Assembly: GCA_905221605.1 (NCBI GenBank)
Contig: CAJNDS010000127.1
Location: forward strand, 170,001-220,050
Source of the DNA: Symbiodinium natans
Taxonomy: Eukaryota; Sar; Dinophyceae; Suessiales; Symbiodiniaceae
Reading direction: 5' to 3'
DNA length: 50,050 bases
How positions within the stretch are numbered: the first letter of the stretch is position 1; each line of letters begins with the position of its first letter. Below, in pieces: positions 32,204 through 42,712 of the stretch. The notes beneath the pieces are model-generated. The model made no database searches. It was not told the origin of the DNA and saw nothing but the letters and a program-made list of their open reading frames with translations. Position numbers and translations under genes: made by a program.

Positions 32204-35200
32204 ATGTGGCTCGTGGATATTGTGCAGTATGCCTCATGGGGTGGTCCAGGCAGGTCCTCCTCGAATGAAGAGACCTCCGGTAAAAGTGTTGGAAGAGGAG
32301 GTCCGGCCGATGACAGCATTACGAAGCTCATCATGCATTTTAGTAGGTTTGGGCAGGAGCGACTGCAAAAAATGGATGAAATTGACAATCTGGAGCAGCA
32401 GCTGAAGGAGGTGGAGCACCTCAACTTGACAAGCAATACAAGCACGAGTCAAAGTTCGCAGAACCGTTGGAGCATTTTGGGCAGGCCAAAAACTTGGCCG
32501 CAGCTACCCGAGAAGCAGCTATGGCTGCTGAAAAGCTAGCCCAAGCGGCTGCAGCAGAAGCTGATGAGGATGTGCAATTGCTAGCGGCTAATTAATGGCT
32601 TGGCAGCGACATGTGATCTCGAAGGATTCCGGCTCTGAAAAGCTTACTTCTGAGATTTCTGGGCCTCAGCAGGATCGTGAGTGTGTGTTTTGCGTCGGGT
32701 GCAGTCAGAGCTGCGCTGTGACATGCTGTGACAGCCGTGCTGAAATTCTGAAAGGAGCCTAAGGAGTCTGGGAAGGAGGGGCTCCATCTTCATCGACAGG
32801 TCCCTGCCTGGAAAAGCCTTGACATCGATGACAGTGCTGCGCATTCTTCGTGCCGACAGGCTGAGGAGAGAGTCAAGGCCCGTCGAAAGCAAGAACTAAA
32901 GGACCGCAAATGCAGCGTGTTGTTTGTCACAGCTATACTATGTATGTTTTGGAGATGGAAAAGGGCAAAAAAAAGGTGGTACTTGTTTATTGGTACATGT
33001 AGAATGTGTAGACTCCGTGGAGACCTTAGGTCTTGGTCCTCCTCATCAAGCGCACTGATAACGGGTGTTTCTCAGGAGCAAAGAGAGCGTCAACGCAAGG
33101 AGGCAGAAGAGAAGCGCAAAAAGCAGGTGGGGGGTGCTCAGGTCTCATTGAACATGCATCGAGAAGCAAATGAATACGACATGGAGGGATGACTAGGGCC
33201 CTAGGGTCTTCGAAGTTCTGTGCCGCTCTGCTGGTACTAGGCTGAGGCAGAAGCAAAGGCAAGCGAGTTGGAGCGGCAATCAAGGGAACGGGTGCAGGAC
33301 ACTGCAGCAGTCTTTAGCTCGCGTCACATTCAGATGGTTTTCAGTAGATGCTGGCAGGTTTCATGGGAAGGCAAGGGGAGCTTAGCCACATTTTCTGAAC
33401 AAGGAGCGCATTCGAGCCGAAAGAAACCGCGAGAAGGTACTTCATGAGCAGCACGAACGCTGGAGCCTCGGCATTGTGGACGGAGCATTTTTCAGCATTC
33501 GGTAGCCAACATTGTCTCCGAAGGCGATGCTGAGGAACGAGACAAGCGTTCGCGGCAAGTGGCCGAGGCACTGTTCAGGGAAAACCGGTCCTAGGACACC
33601 GCCAGCTGCCGCTCGCTTCTGGAAAGGAGCTGCGTCAACAAGCCTTGAAACGACTGGCTGAGAAGGAGCCCAGCTGATTCATGTAGATACATCGTTGATC
33701 ATCGTTGCAGGATGTTGCAAGGAAGTGCTTCATGCCCTGAGGAGAATGCATGTCGCCAAATGGCTGAAGAGATGGCAAAGCAAGAATCGGAGGAGCCGAT
33801 CTTTTGTGGTTGCTTCTGATTGTCCTGTGAACGTTGGCGTGTGCCTGGCCACGAAAATCCGCTAAGACATCCGACATGAAAGTAAAGATCGTTAAAGCCC
33901 GAGTGTTGAAAGATGCTGAAAGGTTTGCGAGCGAAGTTAGAGCGAAATGTGCCGAGCCCGAGTTCTGTGTCGATCACCACCGTCCCACCAGCTTGCACAA
34001 AGCCGTACAATGTAGAAAGTCATCGAAGGATCATCGAAGGATCATCAACGCATGATATCGCTTGTGGCTCTGATATGTTTCCTGCCTTCGTGCTTGTATC
34101 GTGCTTGAACGGTCTCCCAGGGCTCTTTGAGCTCGTCAGCATGCAATTCCTGCTGAGTGCCGCAGCCTAAACCCTAACCCCAAGCCTTGCAAGGAGCGAC
34201 GAGTGGCATACCTTAAACCCTCAAAAGTACAAGCGACGAACCAAACAAGCCTACGCTTCACTCCCACACTGAAACCCTCAAACCCGAATTCCCAGACCGT
34301 AACTTCCAAGCCTTCAGCCTTGATGCCGAGAAGGAACCATCCCCAATCCCAGACAAGCGCAGCATGGCGAACCTACACTGGACGTACCTCATCTTACAAC
34401 TCCAAAAGGGATCCGGTCAGAAACCGTAAGATCCGCCGAGTAGGGAATCCCAAATCCAGACGACCAGGTCCATGCCGGGACCTCGCAAAACCTGAGTGCC
34501 GTCTCCTCGCAAGTTTCTCCCAAAGCCTCCCCCAACAGATTCGCATTTGTTCTTGCACGGACAGCACTTCAAGATGCAAGATCCCACAGGCCTCCTATTC
34601 TGTGAGCCGTTGGAAAAGGTTGGAAATGTGGCGATAGCATCTGCCTAATGACTGTTACCAACATCCCTTGCACAAGGATGCGCAAGGCATTCGTGATCAT
34701 TCGTGGAAAAACATGAGCTGAAGCGTGCTTGATTTTAAGATGTGGAAGACCATGCCACTTTGCGCGCGCCCTCACTGCTCTCACCTTCAGAGTGCACCGC
34801 TGCGAGGCCAGGAGGCTACAAATTGAAGAAAGTGAAGCTCGAGCCGAGGAACTGCGCCTCGGCACATCGCACGCGTTGCTCCTTTCATGTTTCATCTGGC
34901 ACCAGCTTGAAAAAATGTGGTTGCATCACGTCGTGGCCAAAGCTGCTGCCCAAGGCGAGTACGTACTCGGCAGCGAATGCAGCAACACCTTCGAGAGCAG
35001 AAGGAGCAAGAACATGCAGCTGAAGAGGTTGCACCGACGCCTTAGGGATTCTTCGGGTAAACAGAGATGCAGAAACAGTGAGCCCACTGATACAGTGATC
35101 GGCAAGGCACGTCAGCGTCGCATTGATGATGCGGCACGGGCGGCCAACTCATTGTTGTATCAAGTTGTATCTGTGTTGGCATTCAAAAGTCGCATGAAGT

Positions 35201-35580
35201 GGTGGCGCATGGAACGCCCAACGCCCTAGGCCGAAGACAGCAAGATTCGGCAGGCCATCAGCACTGTCATGCGAACGGTCAGTCAATGTCAGTCAGCAGC
35301 GCTCGGTCAGAAATTTACAGTAGTTCGGTTGATGAAGCACCAGGCGTTGCAAAGTCAACATCGGGCAAAGCTCAGAGCAGCGGAGTTCAAACACAAGGCT
35401 AAATCTGAGGAGCAGGCGCGGCGGAACGCAAGGATGTTTCGTGCCAGTTTCGTGCCATGTCTGTGCCATGTCTGCCTCTTGCAGCCAGGCCCGCGTGCTC
35501 ATCCAAGAGGAGGAGATGGAACGCGAGCACGAACGTGCAGAAGCAGCGCTGGCCTCAGCCAAGCATAGAACATGACACCG
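32204..35580 (+). CDS. Coiled-coil protein gene in many micro-exons, unknown function
   Basis: A series of short + strand segments in changing frames encodes Glu/Lys/Arg/Ala/Gln-rich helix: 32329-32430 (DEIDNLEQQLKEVEH), 32431-32595 (AATREAAMAAEKLAQAAAAE), about 32856-32908 (QAEERVKARRKQELKDRK), 33076-33126 (EQRERQRKEAEEKRKKQ), 33241-33297 (AEAEAKASELERQSRERVQ), 33404-33436 (ERIRAERNREK), about 33524-33590 (DAEERDKRSRQVAEAL), 33742-33795 (RQMAEEMAKQESEE), about 33890-33970 (VKARVLKDAERFASEV), about 34789-34860 (LQIEESEARAEELRLG), about 34965-35040 (QHLREQKEQEHAAEEV), 35323-35440 and 35491-35575 (IQEEEMEREHERAEAALAS). Clean boundaries are visible for the 33076 exon (CTCAG| and CAG|GT) and the 33241 exon (CTAG| and CAG|GA). 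The same heptad-like bias across more than a dozen exons argues for one structural protein. No motor, kinase or other head domain was seen. Confidence 0.6.
34164..34182 (-). repeat. Short interstitial telomere-like motif
   Basis: CCTAAACCCTAACCCC is two imperfect CCCTAAA units in an otherwise exon-poor part of the coiled-coil locus. It is followed by CCTTAAACCCTCAAAAG and TGAAACCCTCAAACC, which may be further decayed copies. Confidence 0.6.
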
Positions 35581-36590
35581 CAAAAATAGAATAGCATCGC
35601 ATCTCATTTGTAGAGAAATCAAGTTCTCAACGCTCACGCCACCTCAAAGAGCAGCTTCCATCGATTTAGTATCTTCGCATCGCGCTGCTGAAGGATGTCG
35701 GCCCAAATGTAGGCTCTCAATAGTAAAGGTTGGAAGAATCACGTGGAATGCTATGGAATGCCATAAAATGCCGGCTTGGACATAAACCCACTTCAGAATC
35801 CTAAATTCACCGGGTGCCCGTGGAAAGCCGCAAAGGCTTGGCATCCAAACATGCGGGGATCCTCAAAATCTCATTCTGGGGGAAAGGTTGTTGGGGCTTG
35901 AAAGCAGGGTTGGACGAGGGGAGACTCCTTGAATCGTTTTCTGAAAGATTCTGAAAGATTCAGCTGCTGATTGCTTTGGGAGGTTGAGGGCGGTGGCTGT
36001 GGGGATCTGTAGGTCCTGTAGGTTTTGTGCTTTGGCAGGAGCTCTGCGCCGGTGGATTCTCTGTTTGCAGCCCTGGAAAACATGGTAACGCTAGCTCGAT
36101 GTTCTTCCTCGCAACTGCCGGCTGATGATGGCTGATGCAATTCCCACAAGCTTACACCCTGCAAAAGGAAACCTGAAGCCATTCAATGCAAAATTCCTAC
36201 AGCAGAGTTCAAGCTACATCGCTGTCGATGCCAATCCTCAGCGATGCGAACGCAGAACAACGCACAAACAGTTGATTGTTGCAGCTGGCCACGGTGGTCA
36301 GGCTGACAGGGCCACTGCGAAGAAAAAACGATTCTTGGCTTAAGGGCCACCTTCTGTGTCAGGCCAGAATGTCGGGAAAACCGGCTCCTTGACGGTAACA
36401 AAAAGTCACAGGCCCGTAGCCTCCTAGCGATCGTCGACACACACATGCGAACGCCTAGTCGTTCCCTACCGCATGTAACCCGCCCTAGTAGGGAATACAG
36501 ATATTGGTGTGAGAGAAGCAACGACGTGCTTCTCCGGACAGAGGCGCTCATGGAACGACAGCGGAAACGCCGCTGGCGCGCCGACCTGGG
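35581..36590. other. No gene recognised
   Basis: Only short frames on both strands, without family motifs. A - frame 36183-36614 (143 codons) and a + frame 36445-36798 overlap each other and the start of the next segment, so neither is supported. Confidence 0.3.
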
Positions 36591-36593
36591 CAA

Positions 36594-37061
36594 CAAGACC
36601 GGACTGACGCCCAAGTCGAATGCTTCGAGGGCGTCCAGCCAGCCACCCTTGAGGTGCGTATCTCAGTTGGAGACAAAGACATGTCCATGCCTTTTGCATC
36701 CTTTTGCGCCATCGAATCTAACGAAGGCCCCTTCCAAGCTTGGAATTTCCAGCTCCGGGAGGAGGCAGGGAGACCATTTCCTGCCCAACCAAGCTTAGTC
36801 CGACTCCTTGGAAAGATGGGCTGCTGGGATATGCTGGGATTGCAGCACGCCGCAATGCGATCTGTAGCGTCCGCAGGCCGCAGCACAGAAAGCAGCCGTG
36901 AAAACACGCCCAACTGCCCAACATGGGCTATTGTGGACAGTGATGCTGCGCAAGCGGCGCCTCCCAGGTGGGAATGCGCTTGTGTGGTCGATCTTCGCTT
37001 GAACTTGCCGTGTGTTGTTTCAAGGCCATGTGAGCGTTCTCACGCCGCGTTGCCTGCATGA
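36594..37061 (+). CDS. Unknown protein, probable exon open to a stop
   Basis: The + frame reads QVECFEGVQPATLEVRISVG, then DKDMSMPFASFCAIESNEGP, FQAWNFQLREEAGRPFPAQP and SAGRSTESSRENTPNCPTW, and stops at 37061. The first Met in this frame is at 36654, but the good reading extends upstream, so the start lies further 5'. It has the composition of a folded domain; the family is not recognised. The Ser/Arg motif near the end recurs about 640 nt downstream, suggesting a shared repeat or duplicated exon. Overlapping frames on both strands are less protein-like. Confidence 0.45.
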   Translation, partial: QDRTDAQVECFEGVQPATLEVRISVGDKDMSMPFASFCAIESNEGPFQAWNFQLREEAGRPFPAQPSLVRLLGKMGCWDMLGLQHAAMRSVASAGRSTESSRENTPNCPTWAIVDSDAAQAAPPRWECACVVDLRLNLPCVVSRPCERSHAALPA

Positions 37062-37354
37062 TTAGTATTGCGAGAAGTCTCTCAGTCTTTCTGTCGTAGC
37101 GTGAAAAGATCTACCGCAGTGCAGCCAGGTGCCAAAGCTCAAGAAACTTCCGCGTGCAGCCAGCCAGCCTGTCAGGCTCTGATGTTCAGCGTTTTCTACT
37201 GCGCAGATAGTTACCCAAGGGGCAGGCGAGACGTGTTTAGGACTTAGGCGGATTGTGAATGTCTGATGTTTGCGGTACTTTGAGAATTCCAGACACACCC
37301 AAACACACCTAGCTCAACTTTCAAAACTTTCTCAACGAGCCAACAGGAATTGGT

Positions 37355-38038
37355 ATGATCCTCGTTGCTCGTACTGGTAGCGCTTGTTGGTCAGACCATG
37401 TCAGAGCCCTTGCATACAAATCATGGCATGTGGCCCCCTTGAGCAGGCAGAGACCTGCAGCAGCACCGGCCTGTCAAGGCCACAGTCAGCTGCCTGATGC
37501 TGCCTGTATCATGGCTAAGTTGTTGCTGCAAGCCCCTATGCGAGGAGGGAGCAGAGAGAGCAGCCGAGCGACATCTCCACGATGTCCTGATTGGAACATC
37601 GGAGATGCGATCAACGATTATCCGCACGCCGCGGACGACCATGAAGACCTGATGGAATTGCCGTCGATGTCACCAAGGATCCACAGCGGCCTCGCAAGGG
37701 CGCCGTGTTGCTGGAACTGCCTTGGTGACCCAGGAGTGGAGCGGCCCTTGGTGAACCTCTACCTCCGGACACGAACTCCTCAGGCACGGAAAGATGCTTG
37801 AATTGATGTGCAGCATGCGCAGTGCAGCGCACTGGTCTAACATCTGATGTTCGAAGCCTCTTGCCAGCACCCAAGCCGTGGAAGCAGAAAGCCATTCAGG
37901 CCGGTGGTGTATGCTTTCTGGGGGAAGAAGCTGTTCAGTGGATTTGCTGTGCTTGTTGGTATGAAGGTGAACTCAGCCTCCTACTATCTGGAAGCTCTGA
38001 AGGCTGCTCGTGGTGGAGGTCCGATTTCAGACTTATAG
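37355..38038 (+). CDS. Unknown protein, two probable exons
   Basis: A frame at 37355-37801 contains GGSRESSRATSPRCPDWNIG, similar to the preceding segment (E-S-S-R, P-x-C-P-x-W), then DYPHAADDHEDLMELPSMSP. A second frame, 37847-38038, reads VVYAFWGKKLFSGFAVLVGM then KVNSASYYLEALKAARGGG, hydrophobic at its start. The two lie in different frames and need an intron between about 37760 and 37885 to join. Function unknown; the tie to the gene before it is by motif only. Confidence 0.4.
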
Positions 38039-39478
38039 CCACGCAGTAGCACGCCGCGATCAAGAGCATCATGCAGCGATCACGGCAACATGACAAGTTC
38101 AGGTACCAACCGACCAGCTCCAGGGAGCAGAGGCGAAATCTTCACTTGGCCAATCTCTCATTGAATGAAAAAAATTTTCTCTTTTTAGTTACGAGAGCGG
38201 GGTAACGCTGGGGACAGACCAAAAGATTCGGGGGGCGAACTCCTCGAGTTCCCCGTAGCGTTTGAGCGCACAGGCTATGCTGAGCAGATGCGCCTTCGTG
38301 CAGAAGACGTGGAGGCGTGCCGACGATGTCCGATGCAATACTAATAGTATTAGTTCGAGCTTCGTTCGAACTCCACAGTCCCAACACGTCTCAACTGCGA
38401 TCAGGCCAAGCAGCGAGAGGAGCAGGACACGAGGATGGAGAGGGGCTATGCGGCTCTGCAGAGGGTGCAGCAGAGAGCCATGCAGGATCGATGCACTGTA
38501 CCCAAACCCAGCTGCCACATCTGACTGAACTGGGCCACAGGCATCTCCAGTTCGAAGCCCTCTCGCCTGAATTGGCCTGAAGCCTGAAGATGGACAGAAG
38601 GGAAAGGTATCACGTCTTGCATGAGATGCACGATCGGCAACTTTTCTGTAGATAGGTCCCTGCAGGCTACCAGGATCGAAATCGCAACGCACAGTCCTCG
38701 TAGTCTTTGAAACAGTGCAACGCTACAACTGGTACTGCAGTGATTTTGGGGGACATCTTTGGTAGGCTGCTAATCGGCATTGCATGTCCATGGCTGAACC
38801 AGTCAGTCTCGAGGAAGCATGCTGATCCAAGACCGAATACAGCAGAGTACAATCTTACAGGACTGTAATTATGTTAGCAACGGCTTCCGGCCACTGATAA
38901 TGCGCTTGGCTCACCTTTTCTCTGGGTGAAGCACGAACCTCGCCTCAGTGCTACCAAATGGTCACCAGAGGTCGGTTCATCATAATGCTGAAACTCATGA
39001 GTCAAACAATGCCAACTCTGAGCAGAGCATGTAGAGCTTGCCTGCAAACCACTTCTTGCCTGTGATACATGCCTCCTCCTTCCTGCGCGAATCTCTTTTC
39101 TGCTCAAAAAAAATGTTCTGAACCTCTCTTAGTTCGAAGAGTTTAAGGGGGTTGAGAGGGCCGTTCGGCCCGGAGAGTCCTCAGAGGCGAGAGCAGCAAG
39201 GCCAGCCGCGAAGCTGCAAGGGCTCCAGTCATTCCTGATGAGTAGAAAATCTATGGGGATTGCTCCAAAGGTCCTTGAAGGGATGAACCATGGGAAACTG
39301 GCCCCTTTAAACAGGGGGAATCTGTACTGTACAAAAAAGGGAAACCTACCCCATGGTCATTATGTATTTGGGGGACAGGTATTTTGAACTACCATCTGAA
39401 TGCTAACATAATCATAAAACTCATCAGCGTCACATTCCTTCACGAAAGTTTGCCGTCACCTCTCCTGTGGCTTTCTAG
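38039..39478. other. Mostly unresolved; one coiled-coil fragment
   Basis: At about 38400-38520 a + frame reads QAKQREEQDTRMERGYAALQ and continues RVQQRAMQDR, like the 32-35 kb coiled-coil gene, so a related exon may lie here. From 38640 to 39478 I see only short frames and no family motif. Confidence 0.35.
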
Positions 39479-39612
39479 AACCTCGCGAGAGGTCACACAT
39501 GGCAGATTCACAATCAGCTACGGTGTACCCGAGCCTGCGGCACAAGCTCGGGACTCGGCGCTGGACGCAAGCGGGCTGCAAAACAGCAAAGCGCCAGAGC
39601 AATTTTGCGGAG

Positions 39613-41403
39613 GCAAGTTCGCCAGCTCCAGAAGACCGAGATGTGCAAGTTTCACATGCTGAACAGGCTTGTGAAACCTCTAGTCCCTCTTAGTCTTGTG
39701 TTTTCGCAAGCCTTGCATAAGGCTCCGGAATGCTACAAAGATCCCACATTGAGAGAAAACTTTCAAGCTCTTTAAGTTGGAGAGGTGTGGGAAGGGCGCG
39801 AACTGCAGCTTTGCGCATGATGTGTCGGAAATTCGTGACAAGCCGGATGCTCAATGAAGCTTGTCTAGCTATGTGTCAGTCGCCACTAAGTGACCTGGTG
39901 AATGCAAGGCCGAACCTCAACCGAACGAGCATGTGCAAGACGTTCCTGCTGACCGGCCCTCATGTGATTCGGGACAAACGACCTCGCAAGATCTCGCAAC
40001 CTGTGGCAAGACATTCCACAGTCTCTGCAAGAGCATCTCTTGCTGGACGGCCTAGGACCGGTAACTGCGAAAAGCCCAACTGCGCGTTCGCACACGACGA
40101 GCGGCCGCAAGCTCAGAGGAACTCAGAAAACTTCAGAAGATGTCAAAGCACTTGGGAAGCGCATACAAATTCGCTCTCAGGGAACTTCGAACAACGGAGG
40201 GTTTCTTCAAGACGAAGCTGTGTCGATTTGCACACCGTGGGCGTTGCAAGCATCAGCCTCAGTCGGGAAGCTGGCGGCTGCCGCGGTTTAATGCAGTGCA
40301 TGTCATGTCAATGTGACCTGTGTGCGATGGAGTGGAATGGTGCTTTTAAAGGAGGTTCGCGCAAAAGCTAGCTCCTTGAAGCTTGGGGTAGTTGTCGCTT
40401 ACGGCTCGGGTTCATCAATAGTCAAAGGGGTGCAGGGTGGGGACCCGGATTGGGAGAAGAACTGACAAGTCATGTCCATGCCGATGCCGGATATTTGGAA
40501 CCGCAAAGAGAGAGTAAACAGCGAGTCGTCCAGTTTTTGTGGTGCTGAGCTCAAGTCAATTTCGGACGAGGTGGCGGCGCGTCGCCCCGTCTTTTTCAAA
40601 CGTGCAACTCACGGGATCAGCAAGATGCATGCCTCACAGCCTCCCTGCCGGAACTTCGCACACGATATGTTCATGAAATTGCCTTCATGGCAGCGCAGAG
40701 TCCCTCGAGCCCCGGAGCCCCCCAGAGCTGCCAGAAACCCCGAGCCTTGCGCATTTCGCAAAAGCAAGCTTGTGTAGGCCAAGAGATATGGACTGCAATC
40801 CATGTCAAGTGTGTGTGTGTGTGTGTGTGTGTCGTAGGCACTTCACTGGTTTAAGGCACGGTGGCTCGTGTCGCTTTGCTCATAGCACGAAGGCCTTCCA
40901 GAAGCCAGATGCCGGCCATGTATGTTCAAAAATCAATGGCTCTTGGCATCCTTGCAGGAACTCTTGCCTGAGGACAAGCAAGTTGTTGCGCCCGTTGCTG
41001 CGCCCGGCTCACAGGCCGACGGCCTCAGTGGCTTTCTCCCAGTGTGTTCTGCCATGCTTCAGTGTGTACACACCCAGGTAGATGCCCGTTTCGACATGAA
41101 GCGGCAACAGGAATCGCGAGCATCGCTCTGAGTTACTTGTCATAGGAAACCTCAACCAGATGTCCAGAGTCGTGTAGAGCGCAGCCATTGCGTATGGTTT
41201 CGGACCATCTAGCAGGTGTTTAATGACTGCTCTTTGCGCTGTACTGGCACCCACCATGGCATACAATGGCATACCAGGTGCCGGAAGCGCCAGAGGTGCC
41301 AAGCGTAGACGGAGGACGGTTGCAGCCCCCGGCCCTTCCTTGCTATCCCTCCTTTGATGTCATTTTTCAGCTTTGGTTAGGTTTCTTTAGCGTGTTTATA
41401 TAG
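39613..41403 (+). CDS. Triple CCCH zinc-finger protein, split by GC/GA introns
   Basis: CCCH fingers usually bind RNA. Exons: 39613-39666, 39785-39841, 39909-39950, 40056-40103, 40181-40249, 40856-40910, 40958-41077, 41278-41403. Joined, they give three complete fingers: MCKFHMLNRCGKGANCSFAH (C-x7-C-x5-C-x3-H), CKTFLLTGNCEKPNCAFAH (C-x8-C-x4-C-x3-H) and CRFAHRGRCKHGGSCRFAH (C-x7-C-x5-C-x3-H), with linkers such as DVSEIRDKPNLNRTSM and DERELRTTEGFFKTKL. Each finger is interrupted by an intron. The first five donors are GC, GC, GA, GC, GC, all in phase 2 with AG|G acceptors. The tail exons (ELLPEDKQVV, then VPEAPEVPSVDGG, to TAG 41401-41403) join in phase 0 and are less certain. The start codon is upstream and not placed; the ATG at 39499 is in another frame. 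Read unspliced, the locus would look like a broken pseudogene. Confidence 0.8.
40810..40832. repeat. GT microsatellite in the long CCCH-gene intron
   Basis: About eleven GT units lie some 20 nt upstream of the acceptor region of the 606-nt intron 40250-40855. Confidence 0.9.
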
Positions 41404-42640
41404 GGTGGAGAGATTGTATATTCTCAGATTCCGTGTTGTATTCCAAGCTTCTTCCGTAGCTTTGAATCCTCACAGTCACAGAACATTGGTAGATTTGGAT
41501 TGTTGCCCAGCGGGTGCCTGGAGTTTCGCAGGTTCGGAGCAGATTCTGGAAGGGCTCCAAGATTCCAGACCAAACAGCCGTGCTGCCCTCGGTCGAGTCA
41601 CATCTAGTCGCGGTGGTCATTCATGCCCACTTTGCTGCCTGCTAGGCTTCAAGCATTCGTGCCCACTCCTTCCATCAACGACCTATGGCGCATTACAACT
41701 ACTTGAAGCCTTCTGTGACACTATGAGCGCTGCATAGTTCGACATGTACGTTGCTAGAGCTTCTCGAATTGTCCGGAGAACAGATCCACTTTGCTTTTTC
41801 CAAAACAAACACCGCAGGCGCTTCAATCAGCCCACCCTGGCACGACTTGTTTACGATTCTTTCAGCTCCTCTATTTGCCTCTCAAGTCAGCTGCTAAGGG
41901 CACGTCCCCCTGCTGCACCCGCTGAAGCTGGAGGAGCTGGCGGACAAGCTGACTTACATCCTGCATGCGTTGCAGCTTTTTGTCAGCCTTGTGGAGTCCA
42001 GCGTTCTGAGATGTTCTGGGATGTTCTGGTCATGGTTTTCGGCGTTTCACTATCAAGTGTGTTTCAAGATTTTGGTCTTCAGGATGTCTGGCTTAAGAGT
42101 CACCGTTGGTTTGCAGCAGCGGTGAGGCTTGGGGTTTGTAGGGCTTGTTGTGTGTGTGTGCGTTTTGTGGTTGAGGGCTTGAGACGCAGCATGATGCATA
42201 GTCACTAAAACATCTTCACTGGGCGGCCTCTTATAGTGTTTTGCCTACCTCGCCTTTTCCTCAGGAGAACGTGAGCTAGTAACCTGCTTGTAGTCACTCT
42301 GCAGTCAGCACATGGGCGTTGTTCTAAACCCCCCACTCTTCGTGTTTAATTGGGCCGGCCACTCATATGTTGCCTTCGTGTAACCACGGCACCAACAACC
42401 AGCATGGCGCAAGGGGGCGCAAGGGCGAGCGCAAGGGCTAAAAACCCCAAACTCTAAAATCAGGCCGTCTGCTAGAACTATACGCAGGCTCTCAAAGCTT
42501 CAAAATCTAGAGTCGTTTATTACAAACGCTGAAACAATAATTCTGGATAGCCAAACACGACACGCGCGTCTAGCGGGGCCCGCAAATTCAAGCAAACCCT
42601 TACCCACAGAGCTCCAAACGATCCTAAAGCATCCCCAGGC
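41404..42640 (+). other. Mostly unresolved; one helical exon candidate
   Basis: At about 41910-42000 a + frame reads LHPLKLEELADKLTYILHAL then QLFVSLVES, a convincing amphipathic helix. It competes with a 154-codon frame (41744-42208) that has poorer composition. No product is recognised. A CGCAAGGGGGCGCAAGGGCG motif at about 42407-42433 recurs at 43190-43212. Confidence 0.35.
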
Positions 42641-42654
42641 TTTTTGAATGGCAG

Positions 42655-42712
42655 ACCCGCAACGGGTTTAGGGTTAAACCCTAGGCTTAGGGTTTAGGGC
42701 TTGAGCTTCGCG
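42655..42712. repeat. Interstitial telomere-like repeats in both orientations
   Basis: GGGTTTAGGGTTAAACCCTA is followed by GGCTTAGGGTTTAGGGCTTG. TTTAGGG units face an inverted AAACCCTA unit, a head-to-head arrangement. Confidence 0.75.

Noticed and set aside
39499-39693. ATG-initiated frame (MADSQSATVYPSLRHK) as the start of the CCCH gene
   Set aside because: It is in a different frame from the first finger exon and no splice pair was found that joins it without losing finger residues.
39730-40371. A 213-codon open frame as the CCCH protein itself
   Set aside because: It crosses introns 2-5 in one frame and keeps only half of finger 2; the spliced reading restores all three fingers.
40472-40777. 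A fourth zinc finger suggested by PPCRNFAHD in the long CCCH intron
   Set aside because: The other cysteines needed for a CCCH finger are missing and the segment lies inside the intron that joins the two halves of finger 3.
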